From Streptomyces sp. NBC_01428 (GTDB lineage Bacteria > Actinomycetota > Actinomycetes > Streptomycetales > Streptomycetaceae), in the NCBI RefSeq assembly GCF_036231965.1, contig NZ_CP109499.1, forward strand, positions 124,001 to 188,000: a DNA stretch of 64,000 nucleotides. The letters run 5' to 3'. Shown one piece after another: positions 52,291 to 61,690 of the stretch. The position numbers were made by a program, and so were the translations under genes. The notes beneath the pieces were generated by a model. The model ran no database searches. It worked only from the letters and a program-made list of their open reading frames with translations, and was not told where the DNA came from. Positions within the stretch are counted from its first letter, which is position 1. Every line of letters starts with the position of its first letter.

Positions 52291-55189
52291 ATCTTCTCTT
52301 GTCGGCCGGGATGCCCAACTGGGGCTGCTCGGACGCGCCTTGTCCGAAGCTCAGCAGGGGCGCGGCGGTGTGGTGTTCCTGGTGGGCGAAGCCGGGGTCG
52401 GCAAGTCCCGGCTGGCGGCCGAGGTCGTGGGCAGCGCGGTCGGGGCCGGGATGGGTGTGCTGCGGGGACGCAGCAGCACCACCGGCCCGGCGGTTCCGTT
52501 CCGGCCGCTGACCGAGGCGCTGATGGCGCTGTTCCGCACCGGTGAATCGCTGGACGACCTGCCCCTGGGGCCGTACAGACCGGTGCTCGGACGACTGATA
52601 CCCGACTGGAACACCGGCGCGGGCGACAGCAGTTCCATGGTGATCCTGGGTGAGGCCGTCCTGCGCCTGCTCATGGCCACCGACCACGGCCGGGGCCGGC
52701 TCCTGGTGCTGGAGGATCTGCACGACGCCGACCCCGAGACGCTGGGCGTCCTCGAATATCTCGTGGACAACCTGGAGTACAGCCCGGTCCTGCTGCTCGC
52801 CACGGTCCGCACCGACTTCAGCGACGCCCTGGACCTCGCCCAGTCGGCCCGCCGGCGCGGCACGGCCTCGGTCCTCGAACTGTCGCCGCTGACCCGCCCC
52901 CAGGTCCTCGACCTGGTGGCGGGCCAGTTGGGCACCTCCCCGGAGGACGTGCCGGCCGCGGTGCTCGAGCGGTTATGGGAGGGCAGCGCGGGCAGCCCGT
53001 ACCTTGTCGAGGAGTTACTTCAGTCGATGATCGGTGCCGGCACCCTGGTGCAGGGACCGGACGGCTGGCGAACGGTCGGTGATCCGCGGGGCGACGTCTC
53101 CTCCGCACTCGCGCGGGGAATCCTGCGCCGCATCGACCGGTTGGGCACGGAGGGCCTGACGCTGCTGTCCGCGGCGGCCGTGCTGGGCAGGCGGTTCCCG
53201 CTGACCGTGCTCCAGCAGATGACGGGAGTCGACGACAGAGCGCTGCTCAGCCATCTCCAGGCCGGCGTCGCCGCTCGCCTGGTGGTCCCGGACGAGCCCG
53301 CCCCGGACTGGTACGCCTTTCGCCATTCCCCCACCGTGGAGGCGCTCTTCACCCAGCTGACGCCCAGCCAGCGGGCGGAACTGGCCCGTCAGGGCGCGGA
53401 GGCGGTGGAGAAACTTCACCCGCAACTGCCCGGCGAGTGGTGCGCGCTCGCCGCCGGCCTGCGGTCCGAGGCCGGCGAGGACGCGGCGGCCGGAAGACTG
53501 TTCGCGGAGGCGGGGCGGCGGGCCCTGGCGGCCGGCGCCCTCGGTTCGGCGGTCACCCTGCTCAGCCGGGCCGAAACCCTGCTGGCGCGGGCCGGTGACC
53601 CGCAGGAGAGAGCGAGCGCGCTGGAACCACTGCTGCCCGCGCTGGCCGAGTCCGGCGACTTCGACCGGGCCTTCGACCTGGTCGAGCACCTGCACGCCCT
53701 GGACAGCGCCGGGCTGGGAGCGTCGCGTCTGGCGATCCTGCACACCCGGCTGGCCAAGGTGGCCCACACGGCGGGACGCTGGAACGACGGGAACCAGCAG
53801 ATCGACCGGGCCCGCGAGGTGCTCGGAACGTGCCCGGACGGCGCGGCGGCGGCGTCCGTCGACGTCACCGCCGCCTACCTCGCGCTGGACACCCCCGGCA
53901 CCGACCGCACCCAGCAGGCGGAGAGACTCGCGCGCTCGGCGGCCGACGCCGCCGAGCGCTACGCGCTGCCCGCGGTCGCCTGCCAGGCCTGGGAACTGCT
54001 GGCGACCGTGGCCCGTGAGCGGGACCCGCAGGAGTCCCGGGCCATGCTCCACAAGGCCCTGTCCACGGCCGAGCGGCACCAGCTCCCGCTGCGGCGGATG
54101 TACGCCGCGACCCGTATCGGCGGCAACGACTGGCTGGCGGAGGGCGACACCGCCGGCCTGTTGTCCGCCCGCGAGGAGGCACTGCGGCTGGGCTCGATCA
54201 ACATCGTGCACACCGTGGACGGCATTCTCGTCCTGGACGGGGTGATGCGGGGCGCGCGCGAGGGGACGCGGGAGGCCGCCGTCGAGTGCCTGGCGATCGT
54301 CCGCAGACTCAGACTCGCCCCGGCCGTCCGGTATCTCCTGATGTCACTGGCGTCGCTGGAGGCGCACCGCGGCGACAGGCGGGCGATGGAGGAGGCCCTC
54401 GACTCGTTCGCGGAATGGGAGGGGGCGGGTTCGCAGGAGGAGCCCCTCACGCTGGGCATGGCCCGCGCGTTCTGCGCACTGATGGAGGAGGACCGGGATC
54501 TGGCCCGGGAGGAGCTGGGGACGGTGTCGGCGTTGGAACGCCACAATCCGAGCACCTACCACCTCAGCGGCACGCACGGGGTGGGGGTGCTGCTGGACGT
54601 GCTGGCCGGGGACGCGGACCGCGCCCGGCACGAGGAGGTCGCCACCACGGCGGTCGGACAGATGCGGTGGAACCGCCAGTTCGTCACGCTCGCGGATGCC
54701 GTGCTGCTCGGCCGGGAGGGGCAGGGAGAGCGGGCGAGTGAGCGCATCGACACGGCGCTGCGTGACGCCGCCGCGTATCCGGCCGCCCTGCACCTGGGCC
54801 TGCGGCTGGTCGCGGACGCGGCGCACGAGGACGGGTGGGGCGAGCCGGTCGCCTGGCTCCGGCGGGCCGAACACCACTTCCACGAGCAGGGGGTCCCGGC
54901 CGTCACGAACGCCTGCCGGGCCGCCCTGCGGCGGATCGGCGCCCCTGTGCATCAGCACCGCAGCGGCACGGACGGCATCCCCGAACAACTGCGGGCCCTC
55001 GGCGTCACCGTGCGCGAGTACGAGGCGTTCCGGCTCCTCGCCGACCGGCTGAGCAACAAGGACATCGCCGAGCGCCTGTTCATCTCACCCCGCACGGTCG
55101 AGAAACACATCGCCAGTCTGATGAACAAGACGGGTGCGGCCAGCCGCGCGGACCTGTGCGCGCAGTCGACTCGACTGCCGGAGCAGTGA
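52277..55189 (+). CDS. LuxR-family regulator with AAA-type ATPase domain (LAL type)
   Basis: A 970-residue protein. It starts LVGRDAQLGLLGRAL, with Walker A GEAGVGKS near residue 38 and Walker B LLVLEDLHDADPETL near 145-160, followed by a long helical, TPR-like middle. The C-terminal LuxR helix-turn-helix is VREYEAFRLLADRLSNKDIAERLFISPRTVEKHIASLM. Large ATP-binding LuxR proteins are typically pathway-specific activators of actinomycete clusters. I chose the ATG at 52277; the Shine-Dalgarno GGAGG is unusually close (2 bp), and a TTG at 52268 is an alternative. It lies just after the LanM-precursor pair in the same direction, so it may govern that locus, the NRPS genes or both. Confidence 0.9.
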   Translation: MRLQASSLVGRDAQLGLLGRALSEAQQGRGGVVFLVGEAGVGKSRLAAEVVGSAVGAGMGVLRGRSSTTGPAVPFRPLTEALMALFRTGESLDDLPLGPYRPVLGRLIPDWNTGAGDSSSMVILGEAVLRLLMATDHGRGRLLVLEDLHDADPETLGVLEYLVDNLEYSPVLLLATVRTDFSDALDLAQSARRRGTASVLELSPLTRPQVLDLVAGQLGTSPEDVPAAVLERLWEGSAGSPYLVEELLQSMIGAGTLVQGPDGWRTVGDPRGDVSSALARGILRRIDRLGTEGLTLLSAAAVLGRRFPLTVLQQMTGVDDRALLSHLQAGVAARLVVPDEPAPDWYAFRHSPTVEALFTQLTPSQRAELARQGAEAVEKLHPQLPGEWCALAAGLRSEAGEDAAAGRLFAEAGRRALAAGALGSAVTLLSRAETLLARAGDPQERASALEPLLPALAESGDFDRAFDLVEHLHALDSAGLGASRLAILHTRLAKVAHTAGRWNDGNQQIDRAREVLGTCPDGAAAASVDVTAAYLALDTPGTDRTQQAERLARSAADAAERYALPAVACQAWELLATVARERDPQESRAMLHKALSTAERHQLPLRRMYAATRIGGNDWLAEGDTAGLLSAREEALRLGSINIVHTVDGILVLDGVMRGAREGTREAAVECLAIVRRLRLAPAVRYLLMSLASLEAHRGDRRAMEEALDSFAEWEGAGSQEEPLTLGMARAFCALMEEDRDLAREELGTVSALERHNPSTYHLSGTHGVGVLLDVLAGDADRARHEEVATTAVGQMRWNRQFVTLADAVLLGREGQGERASERIDTALRDAAAYPAALHLGLRLVADAAHEDGWGEPVAWLRRAEHHFHEQGVPAVTNACRAALRRIGAPVHQHRSGTDGIPEQLRALGVTVREYEAFRLLADRLSNKDIAERLFISPRTVEKHIASLMNKTGAASRADLCAQSTRLPEQ

Positions 55190-55525
55190 CGCGGTCCCTC
55201 GCCTTCTCTCTCCTAGGATTTCGTCGCCGTGGTGCCGCCCGGCGCCACGGGTCACGCCGGGCACAGGTCGTCCAGCCGGGACCTCCACGTGGTCGTGCGC
55301 TTCGCGATCGCGGCGGCCAGTTCCTTCGCCTTCCGCGAGTGGCCTTGGCGCACGGCGCGGAGCCCTCTCCTCAGGAAGCCCGTCAGGGAGGCCGCTCCAC
55401 TCCGGCCGCGGACAGGCGGCCCAGAGCCGTCACGGCGCCCGTCATGCGCGTGACGGGAAGCGGCGGGACGATGGCGGGGGGAAGCATGCGTACGTACGGC
55501 GAACCACATGGGCAGGGGTGGCGAC
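55190..55525. other. Right boundary of the accessory block
   Basis: No gene supported. It contains the right copy of the 107-bp repeat, which is also the leader of the cupin gene. Confidence 0.55.
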
Positions 55526-55534
55526 GTGAGTGAT
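55428..55534 (+). repeat. 107-bp direct repeat, right copy
   Basis: Gap-free match to 8996-9102. This copy is functional sequence: the leader, AGGGG ribosome site and GTG AGT GAT start of the cupin gene. The distance between copies is 46.4 kb. Confidence 0.85.
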
Positions 55535-56044
55535 CCGATGGTGATCGCGGCGGGACAGGGCCGGCTGTTCCGCGGTCCGACCGGTGCTCCGATGGCCGTG
55601 AAGATCGACGGTACGGCGACGGGCGGCGCCTACTCGCTCATCGAGTACGCGCATGCCGCGGGAGCGCCGGGGCCGCCACCGCACGTTCACCGAGAGCACG
55701 AGGAGGCCTTCCGTGTCCTCGACGGCGAACTGACCCTGGATGTCGGAGACCGGACTCTCACGCTGGGTCCCGGCGACTACGCGGTGGTACCTCGGGGGAT
55801 GGAGCATCGGCCGTACAACGTCAGTGACGCCGAGGTCCGGTTCCTGTTCATCACCTCCCCCGCGCTGGACGGCTTCTTTGCCGAGATGGCGGATCTGAAC
55901 GCGGCGACGGGCGGCAGTCCGCCGGCCGAGGCGCTGAAGGAGCTGGGCGACCGCTGGGACTGCGTGTTCACCGACTTGCCCGCGGGCCACAGGACGACGC
56001 GGATGGTCAACGAGTCGGTCGAGGAACCGTCCGAGACCGACTGA
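55526..56044 (+). CDS. Cupin-domain protein
   Basis: A 172-residue single-cupin protein. Motif 1 is PPPHVHREHEEAFRVLDGELTLDVGD and motif 2 is GPGDYAVVPRGMEHRPYN; His and Glu in PHVHREHEE and His in GMEH are metal ligands. The substrate is unknown; such proteins act as small dioxygenases, isomerases or binding proteins. GTG at 55526 has AGGGG 7 bp upstream. An in-frame ATG at 55508 lies before the ribosome site and was rejected. Its 5' end is duplicated 46 kb to the left. Confidence 0.85.
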   Translation: MSDPMVIAAGQGRLFRGPTGAPMAVKIDGTATGGAYSLIEYAHAAGAPGPPPHVHREHEEAFRVLDGELTLDVGDRTLTLGPGDYAVVPRGMEHRPYNVSDAEVRFLFITSPALDGFFAEMADLNAATGGSPPAEALKELGDRWDCVFTDLPAGHRTTRMVNESVEEPSETD

Positions 56045-56139
56045 ATCCGGGCAGGCCGCTCCCGGGACGGCAGGCTCCCCCGTTCCCCTCCGGAGGACGG
56101 GCTGACGGACCATGGCCGGTGCGCCCATAGGGTGATGCC

Positions 56140-57231
56140 ATGACTGCCCCATTGAGCTCCACGAGAACCCGTGCCGCCTTGCGGACGTCCGCACGTCTTT
56201 CGGTCGAACTGCTGCTGATCCTCGTGATGGTTTGGGTGGCTCTGTGGGTCGTGGGGCAAATGTGGTCCGTGGTCTGGCCGTTGATCGTGGCCTTGTTCCT
56301 GACCACGCTGACGTGGCCCTTCGCTCGGTTCCTGCGTCGGCGCGGTTGGCCGCCCGCGTTGGCCGCCTCGGCCGTGACCGTGATGTTCCTGGTCGTCGCT
56401 CTGGGGGTCGTGGCGCTGATCGCGGTGCCGGTGGCGTCTCAGACGGGAGAGCTGACCGACGGGGTGGTGCAGGGCATCCACAAGGTGCGGGAGTGGGCTT
56501 CAGGTCCGCCGCTGAACATCGGTGACGACCAGATCTCGAAGGCCTCGGATGCCACGGTCACCCGGATCCAGAACAGCGTGGGCAGCGTCGTCACCGCTCT
56601 GGTCACGGGGGTGAGCACGGTTCTGAACGGTCTGGTGACTGCCGTTCTGGCCCTCTTCCTGATGTTCTTCTTCCTCAAGGACGGGCCGCGGTTCCTTCCC
56701 TGGCTGACCCGTCAGCTTCCCGGGCGCCTGGCCACGGACATTCCGACGGTCGCGGAGCGCGGCTGGGACACGCTGAGCTCGTTCGTTCGCTCCCAGGCGC
56801 TCGTCGGCCTGCTGGACGCCGTACTCATCGGCGCCGGCCTGTGGATTCTGGGGGTGCCGCTGGTGCTTCCCTTGGCCGTGCTGACTTTCGTGACCGCGTT
56901 CGTCCCGATCGTGGGCGCGGTGTTCGCCGGTTTCGTCGCGGTCCTCATCGCCCTGGTGTCGAACGGCCTGACCGACGCCCTGATCGTGCTGGCGATCATC
57001 CTCGTGGTGCAGCAGTTGGAGGGGAACGTCTTCCAGCCGATGATCCAGAGCCGCGGACTGGGTCTGCACGCCGCCGTCGTGTTGTTGGCGGTGACCCTCG
57101 GCGGAGCCCTGGCCGGTGTGGTGGGCAGCCTGCTCGCCGTACCTGCGGCGGCACTCGTCGCGGTGATCTGGAACTACCTGCGCGAACAACTCGCTGAGGT
57201 GGCGCCCCTTCCGGAGCCGGAGGAGGTCTGA
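56140..57231 (+). CDS. AI-2E family transporter (PerM-like permease)
   Basis: A 363-residue membrane protein with about eight hydrophobic segments. N-terminal pairs (ELLLILVMVWVALWVVGQMW, VWPLIVALFLTTLTWPFARF) are followed by the C-terminal family signature (GVPLVLPLAVLTFVTAFVPIVGAVFAGF, QQLEGNVFQPMIQSRGLGLH). The family moves small solutes or acts in Na+/H+ exchange; despite the name few members export AI-2. Monocistronic, convergent with the lipoate ligase gene. Confidence 0.9.
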   Translation: MTAPLSSTRTRAALRTSARLSVELLLILVMVWVALWVVGQMWSVVWPLIVALFLTTLTWPFARFLRRRGWPPALAASAVTVMFLVVALGVVALIAVPVASQTGELTDGVVQGIHKVREWASGPPLNIGDDQISKASDATVTRIQNSVGSVVTALVTGVSTVLNGLVTAVLALFLMFFFLKDGPRFLPWLTRQLPGRLATDIPTVAERGWDTLSSFVRSQALVGLLDAVLIGAGLWILGVPLVLPLAVLTFVTAFVPIVGAVFAGFVAVLIALVSNGLTDALIVLAIILVVQQLEGNVFQPMIQSRGLGLHAAVVLLAVTLGGALAGVVGSLLAVPAAALVAVIWNYLREQLAEVAPLPEPEEV

Positions 57232-57319
57232 CCCGCGAGCAAGAAGGGGCCTGACCGGCGAGCGCGAGGGCTTCGGAGGGGAAACTCCGCGGCACCATGG
57301 CCACGGCCACAGCCCTTCG

Positions 57320-58390
57320 TCAGGGCACGCGCGCGGTCCAGTCCGGCGAGGTGAACTTCGTACGCGCCAGTTCCTGCGCGCGGGCCAGTTCCTCGTCGGT
57401 CACCTTTCCGTCGGCGAGTCCGTACCGGAGGCGGAAGGAGTCGATCATCCGCTCGATGACGGCCTCGCGTGCGAGGCCGGTCTGCCGGCGAAGGGGGTCG
57501 ACACGCTTCTTCGCGCTTCTCGTGCCTTTGTCGGACAGCTTCTCCCGACCGATGCGCAGCACATCGAGCATCTTGTCGGCGTCGATGTCGTAGGCCATGG
57601 TCACGTGGTGCAGTACGGCGCCGGGGCCGCCGTCCGGTCCTACGATCCGTTTCTGTGCGGCTCCCGCGATCTTTCCCTGGTCGGTGGCGATGTCGTTGAG
57701 CGGCTGATACCAGGCGGTGATGCCCATGTCGCCGAGCGCACCGAGGACCCAGTCGTCGAGATAGGCGTAGCTGTCCTGGAAGGACAGTCCCTGAACCAGC
57801 GCCTCGGGTACCGAGAGCGAGTAGGTGATCGTGTTGCCCGGCTCCACGAACATCGCCCCGCCCCCCGAGATCCGGCGCACCACGTCGATGCCATGTCGTT
57901 GGGCGCCCTCGGGGTCGACCTCGTTGCGCAGGGACTGGAAGCTGCCGATGATCACCGCCGGGTCCGCCCACTCCCACACCCTGAGGGTCGGCGGCCGGCG
58001 CCCCGCGGCGACCTCGGCGGTCAGGACCTCGTCCAGGGCCATGTGCAGGGCGGGGGCCTGGGGTCCCTCGTGGATCAGCTGCCATGCGTAGTCGGTCCAG
58101 TCGGTGGCGTGCGCCAGCGCGCGCCGCACCGCGACGGCGATGCCCTCCGCAGTGAGCCCGTACATCACGGTGCCCTCGGGAAGGGACGCTTCGATCCTCG
58201 TGGTCAGGCCGGCGGCGTCGGTGTCGACGGGCGCCCCGTCCAGGGCGTGGTTCACCGCGTCGAGCGCCTCGTCCGGCTCGAGGAAGAAGTCTCCGGCCAC
58301 CCGCGTGTTCCGCAGGACGCCACCGGGCTCGTCGACATCCACATCCACGACGACCAGCTTGCCGCCGGGAACCTTGTACTCACCGTGCAC
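57320..58390 (-). CDS. Lipoate-protein ligase family protein
   Basis: A 356-residue protein of the LplA/BPL catalytic fold. It has the RRISGGGAMFVEPGNTITYSL lipoyl-AMP loop, and the lysine in DQGKIAGAAQKRI is the conserved catalytic one. Unlike bacterial LplA, an accessory-like domain with GKLVVVDVDV stands first and the ligase domain second. It attaches lipoate (or octanoate) to E2 and GcvH proteins. GTG at 58390 follows GGAGGAAGG. An amide ligase of related fold cannot be excluded. Confidence 0.85.
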   Translation of the reverse strand: MHGEYKVPGGKLVVVDVDVDEPGGVLRNTRVAGDFFLEPDEALDAVNHALDGAPVDTDAAGLTTRIEASLPEGTVMYGLTAEGIAVAVRRALAHATDWTDYAWQLIHEGPQAPALHMALDEVLTAEVAAGRRPPTLRVWEWADPAVIIGSFQSLRNEVDPEGAQRHGIDVVRRISGGGAMFVEPGNTITYSLSVPEALVQGLSFQDSYAYLDDWVLGALGDMGITAWYQPLNDIATDQGKIAGAAQKRIVGPDGGPGAVLHHVTMAYDIDADKMLDVLRIGREKLSDKGTRSAKKRVDPLRRQTGLAREAVIERMIDSFRLRYGLADGKVTDEELARAQELARTKFTSPDWTARVP

Positions 58391-58509
58391 GATCTCCGCC
58401 TTCCTCCGCTGATGGAATCAGCACCGTGGGCGGCATCGATGTTCCCGACGCCCCCGTCGGTGCGACGGGAGACGCCGCTCATCCGCGAACACGCTCGGTT
58501 CGGCCCGAT

Positions 58510-59208
58510 CTATGCGGCGAGCGCGGCGGGGTCACCGACGTGTGCCGCCGCCGTCCTCCACGCGCTGGTGACCGCCGCGCGAGCCCGAGCGGTACGGACG
58601 GTGCTGTCCCCGGACAGAACGATGGGGGCACCCACGTGGACGTGCAGGTCGGGGCGGCGCAGGGGCGCTGTGGCAAGGCCTGCGATCTGCTTGATCATGC
58701 TGCCGGAGGTGACCCGGCGGGCACCGGCCTGGCCCACGGGCACGACGGGGGCTCCGGTGAGCTCGGCGAGACGGGCCAGGCCGCTACGGAACTGTCCGGG
58801 CGCGGCATCCGCGGCGTCCTTACGGCGAGGCAGGCGGCCTTCGGCGTAGATGAGGACGAGTCGCCCCTGCCGCAGCGCCTCTGCCGCGAGGTCGAGCGCA
58901 TCAGCGGCTCGCCGGTCGCGCCGGTGCACGGGGATGTGCCCCTCGCGGGTGAGGGCTCGGCCGAGCAGTGGGATGCGCCAGAGCCCCGCGGTGGCCATGA
59001 CGACCGGCGAGACGCCGAGCCGGTGCAGAGCGGCGATCACGATGGCGGGGTCGGCGAGGGAGCTGTGGTTCGCGGCGATGATGCTGCCCGGCCTGAACTC
59101 CGCGCCGGGGGCGCAGGTCACGGACAGCCGTCCGACGGCGGGGATCAGGGCATGGGCGGCACGGCTGAGCACGAGCAGGCTCCCGGTCTCGACGATGGAG
59201 AGCTTCAT
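58510..59208 (-). CDS. 1-acyl-sn-glycerol-3-phosphate acyltransferase (PlsC family)
   Basis: A 232-residue acyltransferase. The catalytic NHSSLADP (HxxxxD) lies near residue 65 and the phosphate-binding IYAEGRLPRRKD (EGxR-like) near 130, then TGAPVVPVGQAG. It adds a second acyl chain to lysophosphatidate, or acylates a related lipid, at the membrane. The ATG is at 59208. It stands alone, divergent from a small protein gene at 59394. Confidence 0.85.
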   Translation of the reverse strand: MKLSIVETGSLLVLSRAAHALIPAVGRLSVTCAPGAEFRPGSIIAANHSSLADPAIVIAALHRLGVSPVVMATAGLWRIPLLGRALTREGHIPVHRRDRRAADALDLAAEALRQGRLVLIYAEGRLPRRKDAADAAPGQFRSGLARLAELTGAPVVPVGQAGARRVTSGSMIKQIAGLATAPLRRPDLHVHVGAPIVLSGDSTVRTARARAAVTSAWRTAAAHVGDPAALAA

Positions 59209-59393
59209 CGTCGGCGCTCGTCACGGCCGGGGCATGAGCTGCCGTACTCATCTTCCGGACCGCGCGGTACCCACATGGGCCCCCTGTCGTGCGTTCACGA
59301 TCTCCTGCGAAGGCACTGGTAGGTGCGAGCGGCCGCCGGGAATGGGAACAGCACGAGGGGGCAGATGTCGGAAGCAATGGTGGGAGACGACGA

Positions 59394-59612
59394 GTGAGTG
59401 AGCAGCAGGCGCGCGACTGGACGCGGATGACCCCGGACGAGTTCGACCGGGACGCGCCGCTGCGCCAGGGCGACCCCGGTCCGGCCGTCGTCCCGGCCGT
59501 GCCCGACGAGTGCGGTACGGCACCGCTGTTCGGTGACGAGAGGCCCGCCCCGCACGCTCGTGCGACCGAGCGTCGTCGAGCCCAGGTCGTCGAGCAGCCG
59601 GAGTTGTTCTGA
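59394..59612 (+). CDS. Small acidic hypothetical protein
   Basis: A 72-residue polar protein starting VSEQQARDWTRMTPDEFDRDAPL and ending QVVEQPELF. GTG at 59394 has GGGAGA about 7 bp upstream. I recognise the opening as one shared by small streptomycete proteins of unknown function, but assign none. No membrane segment or signal. Confidence 0.6.
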   Translation: MSEQQARDWTRMTPDEFDRDAPLRQGDPGPAVVPAVPDECGTAPLFGDERPAPHARATERRRAQVVEQPELF

Positions 59613-59783
59613 CCACCTGCGTGCCGATGCGGTGTCCAAGGCCGTGACGCGTCTGAAGCTGCGGGAGGCACGCGATTCGGCCCCGGCTCAGGACACGGTC
59701 ACGCCACTTCAGCCCCGGTTCAAGGCACGATCACGCCCGCCGGGACTCCCGTACCGGCGACCTGCCCAGCGCTCACTCGCCGT

Positions 59784-60734
59784 TCATCGCAGCGGTGCCA
59801 CCCGGCCGGACAGCGGCGGATTGTCGGGGGCCGCGGCGACGGAGTCGGCGCGCACCGGGAGGAGGCGTCCGGCGACCACGTGCTGCGGGCTGAACCGCAC
59901 GCGGCGGCCGGTGTGGTCGTCGTCGCCGGGGGCACCTGGGTCGGTCCATTCCACGCAGGCCCGGCCGGACAGATGCAGGGTGCGGCCGGTGGTGAAGTCG
60001 CAGAAGAGCAAGGCGGTTTCGGGGTTGGCTTCGATGTTGCCGAGCGTGTTGAACATGTTGTTGCCCGAGTAGTCGGGCCACCACAGCTGCCCGTCCTGGA
60101 CGCGCACGAATCCTGGGTCCCCGCCGCGGTGCGAGGCGTCGTTGCCGCGCGTGGGATGCGTCGTGCCGACCAGGAGGGTGTCGGACCGACCGATGAGGTC
60201 GGCATCGTCCGGGGCCAGAGCGTCGGCGTGCCGGACCGGTTCCGTACCGGCGGTCGGGAGGTCGGCGGCATGGAGGTGCCTGCGCTGGATGTACTGGGGA
60301 CAGTTGCCGTACGCCTGCTCCACGTCGATGCGCAGGCCGTTGCTGCCCTTGCCGGACATCTCACCGTTGATGCGCAGGCGCCGACGGGTGGCGAACTCGA
60401 CCACGATCACGCCGACCGGCTGTCCCGCGGGGAGGTGTCTCAGCGGATCGCCCTCGACGGGCAGGGCCCGCACGTCCAGAGTGGTCGGCGACGTGACGTC
60501 GAGGAACCCGGCCGAACCCGTGAGCGGAGAGATCCACAGCGTGCCGTGCTCGTCGCGTGCGGTGATCGCGGCGAAGGTCCGGTCCTCCAGGAACCGGGCG
60601 ATTCCGCCGCCGAGTCGTGCGGGGGCCAGCATGCCCGAGAGTCGGGACGCGTCCCTCGTCACGCCCGCCCGATGCTGCACGGCCAGTTCGCCTTCGTGGA
60701 AGCCTGCCGCGGGCTTGTCCGCCGGGACGGTCAT
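59784..60734 (-). CDS. Pyridoxamine 5'-phosphate oxidase-related flavin-binding protein
   Basis: A 316-residue protein with two split-barrel halves. FLEDRTFAAITARDEHGTLWISPLTGSAGF and LWWPDYSGNNMFNTLGNIEANPETALLFCDFTTG are typical of the PNPOx-like general-stress/flavin family. GNCPQYIQRRHL is a family signature between the halves. The probable cofactor is FMN or F420. The ATG at 60734 has GGAAGGGAAG before it. It is divergent from a CGNR regulator whose probable sites lie between the genes, so it is likely the target of that regulator. Confidence 0.86.
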   Translation of the reverse strand: MTVPADKPAAGFHEGELAVQHRAGVTRDASRLSGMLAPARLGGGIARFLEDRTFAAITARDEHGTLWISPLTGSAGFLDVTSPTTLDVRALPVEGDPLRHLPAGQPVGVIVVEFATRRRLRINGEMSGKGSNGLRIDVEQAYGNCPQYIQRRHLHAADLPTAGTEPVRHADALAPDDADLIGRSDTLLVGTTHPTRGNDASHRGGDPGFVRVQDGQLWWPDYSGNNMFNTLGNIEANPETALLFCDFTTGRTLHLSGRACVEWTDPGAPGDDDHTGRRVRFSPQHVVAGRLLPVRADSVAAAPDNPPLSGRVAPLR

Positions 60735-60875
60735 CGTTCTTCCCTTCCGCATACGGGCGCCGGTCTACGGGTGTCCGGTGGAACGACCACGCATGCCCGC
60801 CGGTCGGGAGCCATCAGCCCGCCAGGACCTGCGCGCCCGCGTTCGCCGATCGCTTCTGACGCTTAGATACACCTT

Positions 60876-60946
60876 CAACCATTAGAACAACCATGACACG
60901 CGACCTCCCCCATGTCAACGGATGATGCCTCCCTCAACCGTTAGAA
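60876..60946. promoter_or_regulatory. Paired CAACC(A/G)TTAGAA elements between PNPOx and CGNR genes
   Basis: CAACCATTAGAA (60876-60887) and CAACCGTTAGAA (60935-60946) are direct repeats 59 bp apart in an AT-richer divergent promoter region. Candidate binding sites for the CGNR protein at 60966. Confidence 0.6.
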
Positions 60947-60965
60947 TCGCGATACTCTCGATCCC

Positions 60966-61586
60966 ATGGACACCAGCGCACCCCTCCTGGGCGAGCCGCT
61001 CCCCGTGGAACTGATGAACACGATCTGGGCCGATCGGGACGGGGTGCACGACGCGCTGATCGACGCCGTCGGTACCAGGGCGTGGCTGCAGGCCGTCGCT
61101 CCGCGAACGGAACTGCTGACGCCGGACGAGGTCGCCGCACTCCCTTCGTCCGCCCTTGAACAGCTCGGCGGCCGACTGAGCGATCTTCGTGACGCTCTGC
61201 GTCGCCTGGCCGCGGAGGCCACCGAGGACGCGCGTACGACGGCCGGCACAGGGCCCGGCGAGCTGCAGGAAGCTGTCGCCCGCCTCAACCGGGCCGCCGG
61301 TGACACGCCTCACTGGTCCGCACTGTCCTGGACCCCGGGCCAGGAGCCCTCCCGGCACCTCCGGGCCGAGGGCGAGGGCGCGGCGGCAGCCGTCTCCGCC
61401 CTCGCCGACGAGGCCGTCGCACTCTTCGGCCAGGACACCCGTCACCAACTGCGTGCCTGTCCGGGCCCAGGATGCGTCCTGTACTTCATGAAGAACCACC
61501 CCCGCAGGGAATGGTGCTCGGCGGGCTGCGGCAACCGCGCGCGCTCCGCCCGTCACTACCAGCGCCACCGCCGCACCACCGTCTGA
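60966..61586 (+). CDS. CGNR zinc-finger / ABATE-domain transcriptional regulator
   Basis: A 206-residue protein. The N-terminal ABATE domain opens GEPLPVELMNTIWADRDGVHDAL. The C-terminal CGNR zinc finger is RACPGPGCVLYFMKNHPRREWCSAGCGNRARSARHYQRHR, with the four Cys ligands and the CGNR motif. The finger binds DNA; ABATE is a probable stress or ligand module. Divergent from the PNPOx-like gene, a frequent pairing in actinomycetes. Confidence 0.9.
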   Translation: MDTSAPLLGEPLPVELMNTIWADRDGVHDALIDAVGTRAWLQAVAPRTELLTPDEVAALPSSALEQLGGRLSDLRDALRRLAAEATEDARTTAGTGPGELQEAVARLNRAAGDTPHWSALSWTPGQEPSRHLRAEGEGAAAAVSALADEAVALFGQDTRHQLRACPGPGCVLYFMKNHPRREWCSAGCGNRARSARHYQRHRRTTV

Positions 61587-61690
61587 CAGCTACGGACGCG
61601 GCGACGGCGCAGAGCTGCCGACCGCCCACCTGCTCGGCCTTCCGGGAGCGGCGCGGCAGCCATGATCCGTCCTGGTCGTACCGTGAGCCC

